In this document: positions 1-9,229 of the stretch, piece after piece | Position numbering within the stretch: the first letter of the stretch is position 1 | Layout of the letters: each line of letters begins with the position of its first letter | Assembly: GCF_029961155.1 (NCBI RefSeq) | Contig: NZ_JASBRH010000013.1 | Coordinates: 60,202-124,201, forward strand | Origin: Pontibacterium granulatum | GTDB taxonomy: Bacteria; Pseudomonadota; Gammaproteobacteria; Pseudomonadales; Balneatricaceae | Direction of reading: 5' to 3' | Length of the DNA stretch: 64,000 nucleotides | The notes under the pieces: model-generated | What the model was told of the DNA's origin: nothing | The model's input: the letters and a program-made list of their open reading frames with translations, nothing else | Databases searched by the model: none | Made by a program: the position numbers and the translations under genes

Positions 1-195
1 ACTCTTTTCACCGGCGGAGGCGTTAAAGCTCAGGTGGCGTTTATGGCCACCCATCAGCACAGTCTGGATCGCGTCCAGCAGGGAAGATTTACCGGAACCG
101 TTCGGTCCGACAATGGCTACGCTGCCTTTGATCGGGATCTCAATCGCGCCCAGTACATACCAGTTAACCAGTACAATTCTATTGAGCTGCTTCAT
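1..195 (-). CDS. mksB: MksB/JetC SMC-like condensin ATPase, N-terminal fragment
   Basis: Reading leftward from an ATG at 195, 65 codons are open to the window edge, so only the N terminus is present. It begins [18 protein letters not shown] and contains a Walker A P-loop (GPNGSGKSS, residues 30-38) followed by a helix [12 protein letters not shown]. This is the typical start of an SMC/RecN/SbcC-type ATPase. The start lies inside the last 17 bases of the upstream gene, so the two are translationally coupled. Position after MksF and MksE identifies it as the MksB (Wadjet JetC) subunit, the DNA-translocating motor of the complex. The rest of the gene, and any JetD/MksG nuclease that would make this a plasmid-defence Wadjet system, lie outside the window. 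Confidence 0.85.
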   Translation of the reverse strand, partial: MKQLNRIVLVNWYVLGAIEIPIKGSVAIVGPNGSGKSSLLDAIQTVLMGGHKRHLSFNASAGEKS

Positions 196-838
196 CGGCA
201 ACCGCCCCTTCTGTCTCTTCGTTTGCTTCCGCCGCCGCTTCGGCTTCAATTTCTACTTCGTTCTCGCACAGCCCTTCCAGCTGTCCGATATAATCTTCAA
301 CCACCACCTGGCGGATCACCGGATTGATACCCAGCGGCAGGTTCTTCGGATCGGTCTCGTCCGGCTTACCACGCTCGATCACACCGTGACGGGAGAACAG
401 GGACAGGATCTCTTTCATCCGTGTCTCGTTCGGGATCTCTTTGCCGGTCAGGTTCTCATAGGTGGTGAGTAGCTCGTCGGTGCTGGTGAACGCCTTGCCA
501 GCATCCACCTCAAACGCTTCCAGCTTGGTCTCGTACACCTGGCGCAAACAAAGCAGCAGCAGCGATTCGTCCAGTTTCAGACGCATGTAACGCTCTTCAC
601 CCTTTGGCAGAATGCCCATGTAGGCTTCATCCGGCTGATAGACAAAGCTCCAGCCGATCGCTTCCATCAGGTTGGTGAAATAGTCAACATGGGACGCTAC
701 CAGAAAGTAAGCCTCACGATGTGCGGGACGATCCGCATAAAGGAACTGGTGGGTCAGCAGCTGATTGGCAGCCCGCGCGAAGTCTGCGGCCTGATACTTG
801 TCACTGCGACTGATGATTTTTTGCAGGTCACCTAACAT
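179..838 (-). CDS. mksE: Condensin subunit MksE (DUF4194; Wadjet JetB-like)
   Basis: A 219-residue protein that looks like the DUF4194/MksE family: winged-helix-like accessory subunits bridging the kleisin and the SMC ATPase of MksBEF/Wadjet condensins. Visible support is the size, the family-like stretch around residues 60-110 ([19 protein letters not shown]), an Asp/Glu/Ala-rich C-terminal tail, and its place between the MksF-like gene (ending one base before this ATG) and the SMC-like gene (starting inside this gene's end). I infer cytoplasmic action on chromosomal or plasmid DNA. The family is recognised from memory; a profile search would confirm it. Confidence 0.8.
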   Translation of the reverse strand: MLGDLQKIISRSDKYQAADFARAANQLLTHQFLYADRPAHREAYFLVASHVDYFTNLMEAIGWSFVYQPDEAYMGILPKGEERYMRLKLDESLLLLCLRQVYETKLEAFEVDAGKAFTSTDELLTTYENLTGKEIPNETRMKEILSLFSRHGVIERGKPDETDPKNLPLGINPVIRQVVVEDYIGQLEGLCENEVEIEAEAAAEANEETEGAVADEAAQ

Positions 839-2284
839 CTAGCGTTTCCTTTGGATCACGAAGTCCCGACACTCAACCATGCCGGCAACATTGACATACT
901 GTTCTTCAAAACGGATTTCGTACTTGTCGATCGTTTTACGGGCTTTTTTACCCATCGAAGGCAGGTGGCGTACATAACTGAAGCAGATGTAGTCTTCGAT
1001 GGTCTGGATATCGAACTCACCGGCACTGATCTGATCGCGGCCGATCAGGTTACGTTCCAGATACATCTCCACCTTATCCGGCGTTACTTCACGGCGGTCT
1101 TTGTACTCTTTAAACAGGCGACGCAGTTCCAATACACGTGGATCGATCTCTGCCTGAGTGATAACACGTGGTGCGGCCTGCACACGGCGTCGGATCGGTG
1201 AACGCACACTGCGATCGCAGATAAAGCCCTGTGTCTCCAGTGTGGTAATTGGCGGCAACTCGATCTCATCACGGCGGGCGATTTCGGTAATCGCGCGGGA
1301 GATTCGGGCAGCCATCCCCGGTGTGGTTTTGTCCATGTAACGGACGGTATCCGCTACGCGCTTCTCAAGTCGGTAACGGAAATCGTCGATGGTCGCCAGA
1401 CGCTGGTCCACCGACTCAAAGATGCGGATGATACGGTTGATGTGCTGGTGCACCATACCTTCCGCATCGTGGTAGTCCGTTTCGTACTGCTCCTGATAGT
1501 GCTTTGCCAGCAGATCGACCTTATAGGCATCGAACTGCAGCTCGCGCAGCATCGCCAGAATCTGGCGACGGAAACGGAACGGGTTGTTCTTGGTTTTCAG
1601 CGTTTTGTAGTCGGAGACCAGAATGTGCTCTACGAAACGTTCGAAGAAGTTGCGTACGATCTCCTGCGGGTTATTGCTCTGCGACAGGTTGATCTTCAGC
1701 TCACGCAGACCCAGCATCATATCGGTCAGGTGGGCACTGAAATCAGATGCGGTCTGCGCCGCTTCTGCCAACGTAATACCGCGTCCGGCTGGATCGTTGA
1801 TCGCCGCTTCCAGGGAGCTGAGTACGTTCAGTACCGCACCACCATAGCTGCGTTTTTCCAGCTTGGAGATCGATACCAGGGTTCGCAGCAGGAAACTGAT
1901 CGATGGCGACAGCAGCACATAAGTGCGGTACACCCGCTGCTCCTCTTCAAGCCAGCCGGTCGCAACTAAACGACGGTAGATGCGGTTGGCGTAATCGCTA
2001 CTGGAGCGCGGCATCTCGACCTGCTCTTCGCCCTCTTCCTCTTCCGGTACCCAACGACGAATACCCATACGGACAACCGTATCTTCAATCGAGGAACGCA
2101 CCAGGTCTTTCGGGACGAAGGGATCAATCAGATCCTCATCAAAAAACAGATCCGCTAGGGACAACAAAACCACCTGATAGATCTGGCGGTTTTGCCCCGA
2201 GAGCGGCATGAATAAGTCATCAGGCAACTTATGAAAGAGCATCTGAACCCTTAAATTCTTTTCGCTGTTGGTGTCTGTTTCCAC
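839..2284 (-). CDS. mksF: Condensin subunit MksF (kleisin; Wadjet JetA-like)
   Basis: A 481-residue protein with a GTG start. The N-terminal part (residues 13-130) looks like winged-helix segments, with an acidic EEEEGEE loop near residue 82. The central part is long and helical, as expected for the kleisin of an MksBEF complex (JetA in Wadjet nomenclature). It is the first gene of mksF-mksE-mksB, with stop and next start directly adjacent. The complex contributes to chromosome condensation/segregation, and in Wadjet form to cleavage of circular plasmids. The ribosome site before the GTG is weak, so the start is less certain than the frame. Confidence 0.75.
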   Translation of the reverse strand: METDTNSEKNLRVQMLFHKLPDDLFMPLSGQNRQIYQVVLLSLADLFFDEDLIDPFVPKDLVRSSIEDTVVRMGIRRWVPEEEEGEEQVEMPRSSSDYANRIYRRLVATGWLEEEQRVYRTYVLLSPSISFLLRTLVSISKLEKRSYGGAVLNVLSSLEAAINDPAGRGITLAEAAQTASDFSAHLTDMMLGLRELKINLSQSNNPQEIVRNFFERFVEHILVSDYKTLKTKNNPFRFRRQILAMLRELQFDAYKVDLLAKHYQEQYETDYHDAEGMVHQHINRIIRIFESVDQRLATIDDFRYRLEKRVADTVRYMDKTTPGMAARISRAITEIARRDEIELPPITTLETQGFICDRSVRSPIRRRVQAAPRVITQAEIDPRVLELRRLFKEYKDRREVTPDKVEMYLERNLIGRDQISAGEFDIQTIEDYICFSYVRHLPSMGKKARKTIDKYEIRFEEQYVNVAGMVECRDFVIQRKR

Positions 2285-2443
2285 AGACCGAAGTGATGGA
2301 TTCTAGCCCAGCCGGGGCTGACAAAAAAGGGATAACCAGACTTACCTGAAGGACTTTCAGCTAAGTGGAAGAAACCGATCAATTCCTACCCTGCTCAACC
2401 TTTGGGTTTGAACGTCAATTGTCCAAATCGAGACAAGAAGCAA

Positions 2444-2480
2444 AAAAGCCACAATGGATAACGCACCCACTGTGGCTTTT
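2444..2480 (-). terminator. Rho-independent terminator downstream of ycaO
   Basis: Reading leftward, a 10-bp stem (AAAAGCCACA pairing with TGTGGCTTTT) with a 17-base loop is followed by further Ts. It lies about 20 bases past the ycaO stop. Confidence 0.75.
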
Positions 2481-2501
2481 GAACAATTTAGGCGCGAGCA
2501 A

Positions 2502-4241
2502 TCAGGCCGCAAGGCTACGGGTCTTAGCATCCTGCAGACGCTGATAAACCTCCAGCATGCGGCTGTGGTTACCAAACTGGCGCAAGCGACCATCATCGCA
2601 GGGCAGGTCAGACAACACACCCTCACCCTTCAGCATCTCAAGGCTGCGGTCTACATCTGCCTGCTTGTGCGCCAGACGCAAAACCGACTCGTAATTTTCC
2701 AAATTACGCTCGCCATCCAGCTCGAAAGCCAGGCATTGCGCCAGGCAGCGGAACAGCGCACTTCGCTCTTTGGAAACTTCGCCAAACTGCAGCGTCCACT
2801 CAACCCAGGTCAGCGCAGCTTCCAGGTTATCCACCATCAGGTTAAGCAATGCTTTCAGCTCACCTACCCGCATGGTTTCCCACGGTGTATCCGGATCTGT
2901 AACAATACCGAGGAATTCTGCCACCAAGCGCTGATCATCCACTGCCAAGTCTTCCAACGCTTCCAACAGCTCTTCATAGGCCGCACAATCCAACGCAGGC
3001 AGATTCAGACAACGCATCCGCAGCGACACACCAGCCGCATTGTTATCACGCACCAGTGTTTCAACCGGATAGATCTCCGACATACCCGGCACAATGATCC
3101 GGCAAGCATACATGCCGAGGTGATCGTAATCGGTAATATAGATGTCCATATCCACGCGATGGATCAGGTAGCACAGATGATCAAACTCGGCCTTACTGTC
3201 GCCTTCGATGTTCCACTCGGTGTATTCGTAGTCACTCTCTCCTGCCAGCAGGTCCCAGGCAACAATACCGGTCGAGTCAATAAGATGGGCTTCGATGTTT
3301 TTCTGATCCGCTACCTTACGAATATCCAAGCTTGCGGGTGAGAATGTATCCAACTGATCCAGCGTGCGCCCCCGCAGCAGTTCGGTCAGCGCACGCTCCA
3401 ACGCCACCTCAAACTTCGGGTGCGCGCCAAACGATGCCACAACGCCGCTATTTTCCGGATTCAGCAGTGTGATATTCACCAACGGAAACTTCCCGCCCAA
3501 AGATGCATCCTTAACAACGATGCCAAAGCCCTGCTCGCGCAATGCATCAATAGCCGCTTGTGCTTTTGGATAACGCGCCACCACTTCATCCGGAATACCG
3601 GGCAGGCTGATACCTGATGAGATGATCGTATTCTTTATATGACGTTTAAAGATTTCAGACAGCGCCTGCACACGGGCTTCGTATTTGCTGTTACCCGCTG
3701 CCATGCCGTTGCTGACATACAGGTTGCCGATAATATTGATCGGAATCCAAACTTCATCGCCGGTACGCTGGCGCTCAAACGGAATGGCACAGATACCACG
3801 CTTGGCATTCCCGGAGTTTGTATCAACCAGCATCGGCCCTTTCAGGTCATCACTGAAGTTGTAGTGATGGAGCGTTGGTTCATCCAACAATCCGGCAGGG
3901 ATCTCATCTCCTTGCAGAGGAAACCAACGTTCATTGGGGTAATGGACAAAGGCTCCTTCAGATATTGAACTACCCAAAAAGTATCCGGCAAAAAAGTGAT
4001 TACAACTCAGACGCTCAAAAAACTCACCTAATGCACTGGCAAGGGCCGCCTCACGACTTGCGCCTTTACCATTGGTAAACAACAACGGGCAATTACGGTC
4101 GCGAACAAGCACAGACCATACGTTAGGCACTGGATTCCACCAGTTCACCTCTTCAAGATCAAAGCCCAGCTGACGCAATCCGTTAGTCATACGAGTAATC
4201 GACTCGTCTACCGGCGCATCTTTACCAAGAATTCGGGTCAT
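2502..4241 (-). CDS. ycaO: YcaO-type cyclodehydratase-like protein (RimO accessory factor family)
   Basis: 579 residues, close to the 586 of E. coli YcaO, and collinear with it in my reading. The N-terminal two thirds is the YcaO ATP-binding fold, with the family's Glu-rich substrate/Mg site around residues 85-97 (ALGEFFERLSCNHF) and ALTELLRGR near residue 287. The C-terminal third is helical. E. coli YcaO is linked genetically to RimO-dependent beta-methylthiolation of ribosomal protein S12. No TOMM precursor peptide or partner E1-like gene is adjacent, which favours this stand-alone housekeeping role over a RiPP cluster. Monocistronic, with its own terminator. Confidence 0.9.
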   Translation of the reverse strand: MTRILGKDAPVDESITRMTNGLRQLGFDLEEVNWWNPVPNVWSVLVRDRNCPLLFTNGKGASREAALASALGEFFERLSCNHFFAGYFLGSSISEGAFVHYPNERWFPLQGDEIPAGLLDEPTLHHYNFSDDLKGPMLVDTNSGNAKRGICAIPFERQRTGDEVWIPINIIGNLYVSNGMAAGNSKYEARVQALSEIFKRHIKNTIISSGISLPGIPDEVVARYPKAQAAIDALREQGFGIVVKDASLGGKFPLVNITLLNPENSGVVASFGAHPKFEVALERALTELLRGRTLDQLDTFSPASLDIRKVADQKNIEAHLIDSTGIVAWDLLAGESDYEYTEWNIEGDSKAEFDHLCYLIHRVDMDIYITDYDHLGMYACRIIVPGMSEIYPVETLVRDNNAAGVSLRMRCLNLPALDCAAYEELLEALEDLAVDDQRLVAEFLGIVTDPDTPWETMRVGELKALLNLMVDNLEAALTWVEWTLQFGEVSKERSALFRCLAQCLAFELDGERNLENYESVLRLAHKQADVDRSLEMLKGEGVLSDLPCDDGRLRQFGNHSRMLEVYQRLQDAKTRSLAA

Positions 4242-4502
4242 TCTGAATCATCCTCTGTTGGGATCACACCAACGTTTCTTTTTCGAGTAAAGCCAGGGGG
4301 ATCAGCCTCGGGCAACTACTGCGGCGGAGAATATTCCGCACCAACTCTTTTATATGTGACGGCGTAATACAACCAGATACATCTTTAGTATGAATCAGCC
4401 TCTCCTGATCAGAGCGACTGACTCATAAGTGATCGATTATAACGTAAATAGTGGAGCAACTGTGATCAACTGATCTTATTGAAATTATTTGAAAAAAAAC
4501 GC

Positions 4503-4531
4503 TTGACGGTCCCCGGGGGCATCATTAATAT
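4503..4531 (+). promoter_or_regulatory. Stable-RNA sigma70 promoter of the tRNA cluster
   Basis: A -35 TTGACG (4503-4508) and a -10 TAATAT (4526-4531) are separated by exactly 17 bp, followed by a GC-rich discriminator ACGCCGCC ahead of the first tRNA. A GC-rich discriminator is the hallmark of growth-rate/stringently controlled promoters. The preceding gene-free stretch (4242-4502) shows no other feature I can support. Confidence 0.8.
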
Positions 4532-4554
4532 ACGCCGCCACTGGTTGAGACGAT

Positions 4555-4630
4555 TCCTCGATAGCTCAGTTGGTAGAGCAGTAGACTGTTAATCTATTGG
4601 TCGCTGGTTCGAGTCCAGCTCGAGGAGCCA
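4555..4630 (+). tRNA. tRNA-Asn (GTT), copy 1
   Basis: 76 nt including encoded CCA. Acceptor arms TCCTCGA/TCGAGGA pair perfectly, the anticodon GTT is at 4588-4590, and the T-arm carries GGTTCGAGTCC. First gene of a five-tRNA transcript. Confidence 0.98.
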
Positions 4631-4667
4631 ACCTCGGTATCAATCAGTAAAGTAAGAGCTTAAGTGT

Positions 4668-4743
4668 TCCTCGATAGCTCAGTTGGTAGAGCAGTAGACT
4701 GTTAATCTATTGGTCGCTGGTTCGAGTCCAGCTCGAGGAGCCA
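4668..4743 (+). tRNA. tRNA-Asn (GTT), copy 2
   Basis: Identical to the first copy over all 76 nt, including CCA, after a 37-nt spacer. A tandem duplication that presumably raises gene dosage. Confidence 0.98.
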
Positions 4744-4746
4744 AGT

Positions 4747-4823
4747 CGGAGTGTAGCGCAGCTTGGTAGCGCATCTGCTTTGGGAGCAGAGGGTCGGGGG
4801 TTCGAATCCCTCCACTCCGACCA
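4747..4823 (+). tRNA. tRNA-Pro (TGG), copy 1
   Basis: 77 nt with encoded CCA; acceptor arms CGGAGTG/CACTCCG; anticodon TGG in the loop TTTGGGA; T-arm GGGGGTTCGAATCCC. It begins three bases after the second tRNA-Asn, so the two must be separated by processing. Confidence 0.98.
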
Positions 4824-4878
4824 TTTAAGTACTTACACCTGCAATACCGTTTATCCTTAACAGATAAACACACATCGT

Positions 4879-4955
4879 CGGAGTGTAGCGCAGCTTGGTA
4901 GCGCATCTGCTTTGGGAGCAGAGGGTCGGGGGTTCGAATCCCTCCACTCCGACCA
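4879..4955 (+). tRNA. tRNA-Pro (TGG), copy 2
   Basis: Identical to the first tRNA-Pro across 77 nt including CCA, after a 55-nt spacer unrelated to the next one. Confidence 0.98.
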
Positions 4956-5041
4956 TCACATTTACTTATAGAAATCGTTATGATGATCTATAAGTCACCA
5001 GCATCAAATAGACACACCTGTTGTCCAATGATGTACATTGT

Positions 5042-5118
5042 CGGAGTGTAGCGCAGCTTGGTAGCGCATCTGCTTTGGGAGCAGAGGGTCGGGGGTTCGA
5101 ATCCCTCCACTCCGACCA
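5042..5118 (+). tRNA. tRNA-Pro (TGG), copy 3
   Basis: Identical third copy with CCA, after an 86-nt spacer. Last intact tRNA of the cluster. Confidence 0.98.
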
Positions 5119-5200
5119 TCAATATTATCCTCACCCCCCCAATCCGCTCTAGATGATTTGTTACGAACACAGACGTTTTTAGGGAATGAGAACACCCGAA

Positions 5201-5288
5201 GGGGTTCGAACCGAGCAAAGCGAGATCACGGAGCGCAGCGACTGCCCGAAGGGTGAGGCGCAGCCGAATAATCCCTCCACTCCGACCA
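5201..5288 (+). pseudogene. Interrupted tRNA-Pro 3' fragment
   Basis: GGGGTTCGAA (5201-5210) and ATCCCTCCACTCCGACCA (5271-5288) together equal the T-arm, 3' acceptor strand and CCA of the neighbouring tRNA-Pro genes. A roughly 60-bp insert splits them inside the T-loop. The insert is built of imperfect repeats of a GAGCaaAGCGA/GAGCgcAGCGA type. The 5' half of the tRNA is absent, so it cannot be a functional tRNA. It may be the relic of a fourth copy or of an insertion targeting the tRNA 3' end. Confidence 0.75.
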
Positions 5289-5388
5289 TCGATATTTCTC
5301 TAAATACCCTACAATTCTATCTACTACAGCATCCTGTTTTCAGTGTTAGAATCCTTCAGTGAATTTATCTAAGGACTCCGACTAAGCA

Positions 5389-6813
5389 ATGGCATTTCTG
5401 TGTGGATACGAAATCATCGAAGAGGTGGCAACCGGCGGTTTTTCAACAGTGTATCGCGTACAGGAAGCAGAACCTCCATACCGAGAGTTTGCCGCCAAGA
5501 AATTTAACGATGTTAGCGACCACGCCGTTTTTGAACAGGAAGTCCTTTCTCTCGATACCGTTTCCGGAACCCCAGGCACCCAACAACTGTTCAGAGCCAT
5601 CCGCCACAAAGATAACCTGATCATTCTGACGCACTACGTTGAGGGCGAACCTCTCAAATCACGCATTGATCGTGACGGCCCTTTGGACGAACGGGAAGCT
5701 GTTCGCATCATCTCCTTTATCGCCGACACACTTCACTTGCTGCACCAAAAAAAGATCCATCACCTGGATGTTAAACCATCTAACGTACTCATCGACCAGA
5801 ACGGAACACTCACACTGACCGACTTCGGCATAGCAGAACCGTCCTACAGACAACGTAGCGAGGTCGCCAAAACGGATTTCAGTTACACCGCACCAGAAAA
5901 ATACCATGGACACCAGACAGCAACCTCCGACATTTACTCTCTTGGAGTGTCACTCCACTACCTGGTGACTGGCACACTACCATTTCACATCCATGCGACC
6001 TCAGACGCCAACAAGATGCTTAATCACTGCACACAACCAGTGAAGCTTCCCGCTAAACTTTCCGATTCGATGCGACTGCTGATCAAATCAATGATGGAAA
6101 AGCCGAGCGACAAACGGATCACGCTCAAGCAATTGAGAGAACAGCTACAGACACTGAGTATCATCCGACTGAACAACCAACCACTCCCCAAACCCAGCAA
6201 GACGAAAACAAACACCCCCACGGAAAAAGAGTGCTTTGCCGAAGCAGCACGACGGAACATCCCATTTGGCCAATATCGCTATGCCCTGCTCTGCGAAGAT
6301 GAAAACAAAGAGGAAGCATTGTACTGGTACGAGCAAGCCGCCAACGCCGGTTTCGCCCGCGCCCAGAACAATCTGGCACTGCTGTACATGAACCTCGGCA
6401 ACACACAGCAAGCCGTAAAGTGGTATACAGAGGGCGCAAAAGCCGGCAACGCTTTCAGCCAATACAACCTGGCCCGCCTGTACGATCAACAGGATGATAC
6501 CGAGAAAGCCAACCACTGGTATGAACGCGCCGCCAACAGCGGTCACGACCGCGCACAAAACACGGTTGCCATCCATCTGGAAAACAAACAACAATTTAAA
6601 CGTGCGTTCTCACTTTACCAGCGCGCCGCATACAGCGGCTTCCGGGCAGCGCAGTTTAATCTGGGATTGATGTACGAGAACGAGCGTGCGCCCACAAACG
6701 GCACAAGTTCAAGAGAAATGGCAAAATTCTGGTATGAAAAAGCCGCAGCGCAGAATCACAGCAAGGCCAAAAAACGCTTATCCATACTAAATAACCAAGG
6801 AAAGGAAAGATGA
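5389..6813 (+). CDS. Serine/threonine protein kinase with C-terminal Sel1 repeats
   Basis: 474 residues. The N-terminal ~255 residues form a Hanks-type kinase: glycine loop ATGGFSTVYRV, ATP-binding Lys in FAAKKF, catalytic loop HHLDVKPSNV and Mg-binding LTDFG. The usual HRD is HLD here, so the loop Arg is missing although the catalytic Asp is kept. After a Pro/Lys/Thr-rich linker, about five Sel1/TPR-like repeats follow (ALYWYEQAANAGFARAQNNL and relatives, residues ~305-465), a protein-interaction solenoid. No membrane segment is seen, so it is cytoplasmic. Good ribosome site (AAGGA). It sits upstream of, and convergent with, two RTX genes. Substrates are unknown; any link to RTX secretion is conjecture. 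Confidence 0.88.
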   Translation: MAFLCGYEIIEEVATGGFSTVYRVQEAEPPYREFAAKKFNDVSDHAVFEQEVLSLDTVSGTPGTQQLFRAIRHKDNLIILTHYVEGEPLKSRIDRDGPLDEREAVRIISFIADTLHLLHQKKIHHLDVKPSNVLIDQNGTLTLTDFGIAEPSYRQRSEVAKTDFSYTAPEKYHGHQTATSDIYSLGVSLHYLVTGTLPFHIHATSDANKMLNHCTQPVKLPAKLSDSMRLLIKSMMEKPSDKRITLKQLREQLQTLSIIRLNNQPLPKPSKTKTNTPTEKECFAEAARRNIPFGQYRYALLCEDENKEEALYWYEQAANAGFARAQNNLALLYMNLGNTQQAVKWYTEGAKAGNAFSQYNLARLYDQQDDTEKANHWYERAANSGHDRAQNTVAIHLENKQQFKRAFSLYQRAAYSGFRAAQFNLGLMYENERAPTNGTSSREMAKFWYEKAAAQNHSKAKKRLSILNNQGKER

Positions 6814-6814
6814 C

Positions 6815-6839
6815 AAAAAGCAGCCAACGGCTGCTTTTT
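6815..6839 (+). terminator. Terminator of the kinase gene (bidirectional)
   Basis: Perfect 11-bp stem AAAAAGCAGCC / GGCTGCTTTTT with a 3-base loop AAC, starting just after the kinase stop. The A/T-flanked symmetry lets it also serve the leftward RTX gene that ends at 6907. Confidence 0.9.
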
Positions 6840-6906
6840 GGGGATACACAACAAACGGACCTAAATTACCGATAGCACGAACATCGACACAGCGCCCTCC
6901 CACCAC

Positions 6907-8817
6907 TCAGGACCACGCAACCTCTTCCACACCGACAAATGTCAGCTCCGAACCATCCGCAAAAGAGATGACCCCGCTAGAGCTGGCACCCAAAGCCAAC
7001 GCCTTATCAGCCAACTCCACATCCACGGTGCTTCCATCAACGGTTAGCGTCCAGTCATTCCCTACCGCAGATAGAGAGATGCTATCGACTCCACTTTCAC
7101 CATCAAAGAAGTCCTTACCATCACCGAAAGCGAATATGTAGGTATCATCACCCTCGCCACCGAAGGCCTTATCTTTGCCAGTACCACCCTGCAGAACATC
7201 GTTGTCGGCACCGCCGTTCAGGCTATCACTACCCGAGCCACCAAAGAGAAAGTCCTCACCACTGCCACCGACCAGCTCATCCTTACCGCTACCACCATTC
7301 AGGGTATCGTTACCCTCACCACCATTGAGCACGTCAGCACTACTCCCACCGCAAAGCCGGTCGTTTCCAGAACCGCCCCAAAGGAAGTCCTCTCCACTTC
7401 CTCCGCTCAAGATGTCATGACCTATTCCGCCTTGCAGCTCATCTTCACCGCTCCCCCCATACAGAAGATCATCACCACCACCACCGATCAGAACATCATC
7501 GCTAGAGCCACCACGCAGGGTATCATTTCCTTCATCACCGTAAAGCTGGTCCTCACCACTGCCACCGCAAAGATCATCATCTCCCTGACCACCCCGCAAT
7601 TCATCCTCACCACGGCCTCCGGCAAGCTTATCTTTGCCACTTCCCCCATCCAGAACATCATCGCCGGTACCACCACAAAGAAGATCCTCACCCTCACCAC
7701 CTTGCAGCTCATCATTCCCGCTGCCACCAAAGAGCGAATCATCTCCTTTATCGCCGATGAGGGTATCACCATCCTGCTCACCATACAGGACATCGCCGCC
7801 CACTGTTCCTCTCCGTGCCTCATCCAAACGCCCGTTTGGATCAGCATCTTCTCCGGGCTTACCGGCATCATCGTCATCACAACCGCAGTTATCGGAATCA
7901 TTATTCTCAGCACAATCACCCTGTGAACCACTGTCGCCGGAGCCATTATCCTGACTGCTGTTGTCTCCGGAGCCGCTGTCCTGAGAGCCGTTATCACCGG
8001 AGCCGTTGTCTACTGATCCGCTATCCTGAGACCCGCCGTCGCTCGAACCACTGTCCTGACTGCCGTTGTCGCCAGAGCCACTGTCCACTGATCCGCTATC
8101 CTGAGACCCGGTGTCGCTCGAACCACTGTCCTGACTGCCGTTGTCGCCAGAGCCGCTGTCCTGAGAGCCGCTATCACCGGAACCACTATCCTGAGAGCCG
8201 TTATCGCCGGAACCGCTGCCTACTGATCCGTTATCCTGAGACCCGCTGCCGCTCGAACCACTGTCCTGACTGCCGTTGTCGCCGGAACCGCTGTCCTGAG
8301 AGCCGTTATCGCCGGACCCACTATCCTGAGAGCCGTTATCGCCGGAACCACTGTCTACTGATCCGTTATCCTGAGACCCGCTGTCGCCAGAGCCGTTGTC
8401 CTGACTACTGTTATCACTGGAACCATTGTCCTGACTGCCGTTACCACCGGAACCACTATCCTGAGAGCCGTTATCGCCGGAACCGCTATCTACTGATCCG
8501 TTATCCTGAGAGCCGCTGTCGCTCGAACCACTGTCCTGACTGCCATTACCACCGGAACTACTATCCTGAGAGCCGTTATCGCCGGAACCGCTGTCTACTG
8601 ATCCGTTATCCTGAGAGCCGCTATCGCTCGAACCACTGTCCTGACTACCGTTATCGCCGGAGCCGCTATCCTGACTGCTGCTTCCTCCAATACCTCCGGA
8701 ACCACCTACACCACCGTCGTCTGAACCAACATCCTGCGAGCCGTTATCTATGGAGCCGTTGTCTTGAGAACCGTTATCCTGGTTACCGTTATCCTGAGAG
8801 CTGCTATTTATACCCAT
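6907..8817 (-). CDS. RTX protein with pentapeptide-repeat N-terminal region (paralogue 1)
   Basis: 636 residues, extremely Asp/Gly/Ser-rich. Residues ~5-305 are low-complexity units of five residues (consensus x-D-x-G-S, mostly GSQDN/GSQDS). Then comes a short Cys-containing linker ([14 protein letters not shown]). From ~330 to ~565 there are roughly two dozen RTX nonapeptides (GGxGxDxLx), which form Ca2+-binding beta-rolls. The C-terminal ~70 residues (from [10 protein letters not shown]) resemble the ends of type I secreted RTX proteins. No N-terminal signal peptide is present, consistent with a C-terminal secretion signal. No T1SS genes lie nearby. Likely an extracellular or surface matrix protein; no enzymatic domain is visible. 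Confidence 0.85.
   Translation of the reverse strand: MGINSSSQDNGNQDNGSQDNGSIDNGSQDVGSDDGGVGGSGGIGGSSSQDSGSGDNGSQDSGSSDSGSQDNGSVDSGSGDNGSQDSSSGGNGSQDSGSSDSGSQDNGSVDSGSGDNGSQDSGSGGNGSQDNGSSDNSSQDNGSGDSGSQDNGSVDSGSGDNGSQDSGSGDNGSQDSGSGDNGSQDSGSSGSGSQDNGSVGSGSGDNGSQDSGSGDSGSQDSGSGDNGSQDSGSSDTGSQDSGSVDSGSGDNGSQDSGSSDGGSQDSGSVDNGSGDNGSQDSGSGDNSSQDNGSGDSGSQGDCAENNDSDNCGCDDDDAGKPGEDADPNGRLDEARRGTVGGDVLYGEQDGDTLIGDKGDDSLFGGSGNDELQGGEGEDLLCGGTGDDVLDGGSGKDKLAGGRGEDELRGGQGDDDLCGGSGEDQLYGDEGNDTLRGGSSDDVLIGGGGDDLLYGGSGEDELQGGIGHDILSGGSGEDFLWGGSGNDRLCGGSSADVLNGGEGNDTLNGGSGKDELVGGSGEDFLFGGSGSDSLNGGADNDVLQGGTGKDKAFGGEGDDTYIFAFGDGKDFFDGESGVDSISLSAVGNDWTLTVDGSTVDVELADKALALGASSSGVISFADGSELTFVGVEEVAWS
7921..8805 (-). 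repeat. 15-bp-unit in-frame tandem array with ~75-bp higher-order period
   Basis: The DNA encoding x-D-x-G-S repeats every 15 bp. Superimposed is a longer unit of five pentapeptides (25 residues, 75 bp), recognisable from recurring [15 protein letters not shown] blocks. Units are diverged at third positions and by Asn/Ser/Gly swaps. Copy-number change by slippage or recombination would keep the frame. Confidence 0.85.
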
Positions 8818-9229
8818 GACAAACCTGTTTCTAGACCTTCAGTTCCATTCAACAGTCAATAATCCGCTCCACTCACCACTCCATGGCAAGCAGATATAAA
8901 CTATAAAACTTTTAGTAAATCGGATGGTATAAATAGAAAAATGAACAGTCAATTAACTAACTGCATGTTTTACAACGACCAAAAACCTTTGTTTTTATAT
9001 AGTTTTTGTATAAAAGCTGTTTTTTATTGGAACGCTAAAAAACTGAAAGCCGCACTATTTGGAGCATTCACTCTAAAATACACAAAAAGACGAAAGACCG
9101 ATAAACACCTAAACTGGAAACTTTAAAAACGCAGAAAAGCAAAAAGCTGCCGCAGCACTACTCTTTTTTGGAGTAATACAAACGACAGCTTTAAACTAAT
9201 TTACTTCTTTAGAAAGGGAGAGGGGATAT
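8818..9229 (-). other. AT-rich gene-free spacer between the two RTX genes
   Basis: About 410 bp holding the presumed promoter region of the left RTX gene and the terminator of the right one (9141-9192). A 61-codon rightward open frame inside it has no ribosome site or recognisable composition and is not called. Confidence 0.5.
9141..9192 (-). terminator. Terminator of RTX paralogue 2
   Basis: Reading leftward, AAAGCTGTCG pairs with CGGCAGCTTT (one G-T wobble) around a ~32-base loop that contains a smaller ACTCC/GAGT hairpin. It is followed by Ts. Confidence 0.6.

Noticed and set aside
4679..5218. Leftward open frames of 60-76 codons across the tRNA cluster
   Set aside because: They translate tRNA genes (typical RSGGIRTPDPLLPKQ artefact of tRNA-Pro) and are well-known spurious calls.
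7815..8819. 334-codon rightward frame across the RTX repeat region
   Set aside because: It is the antisense reading of the 15-bp array, giving Arg/Cys/Tyr/His repeats with no plausible fold.
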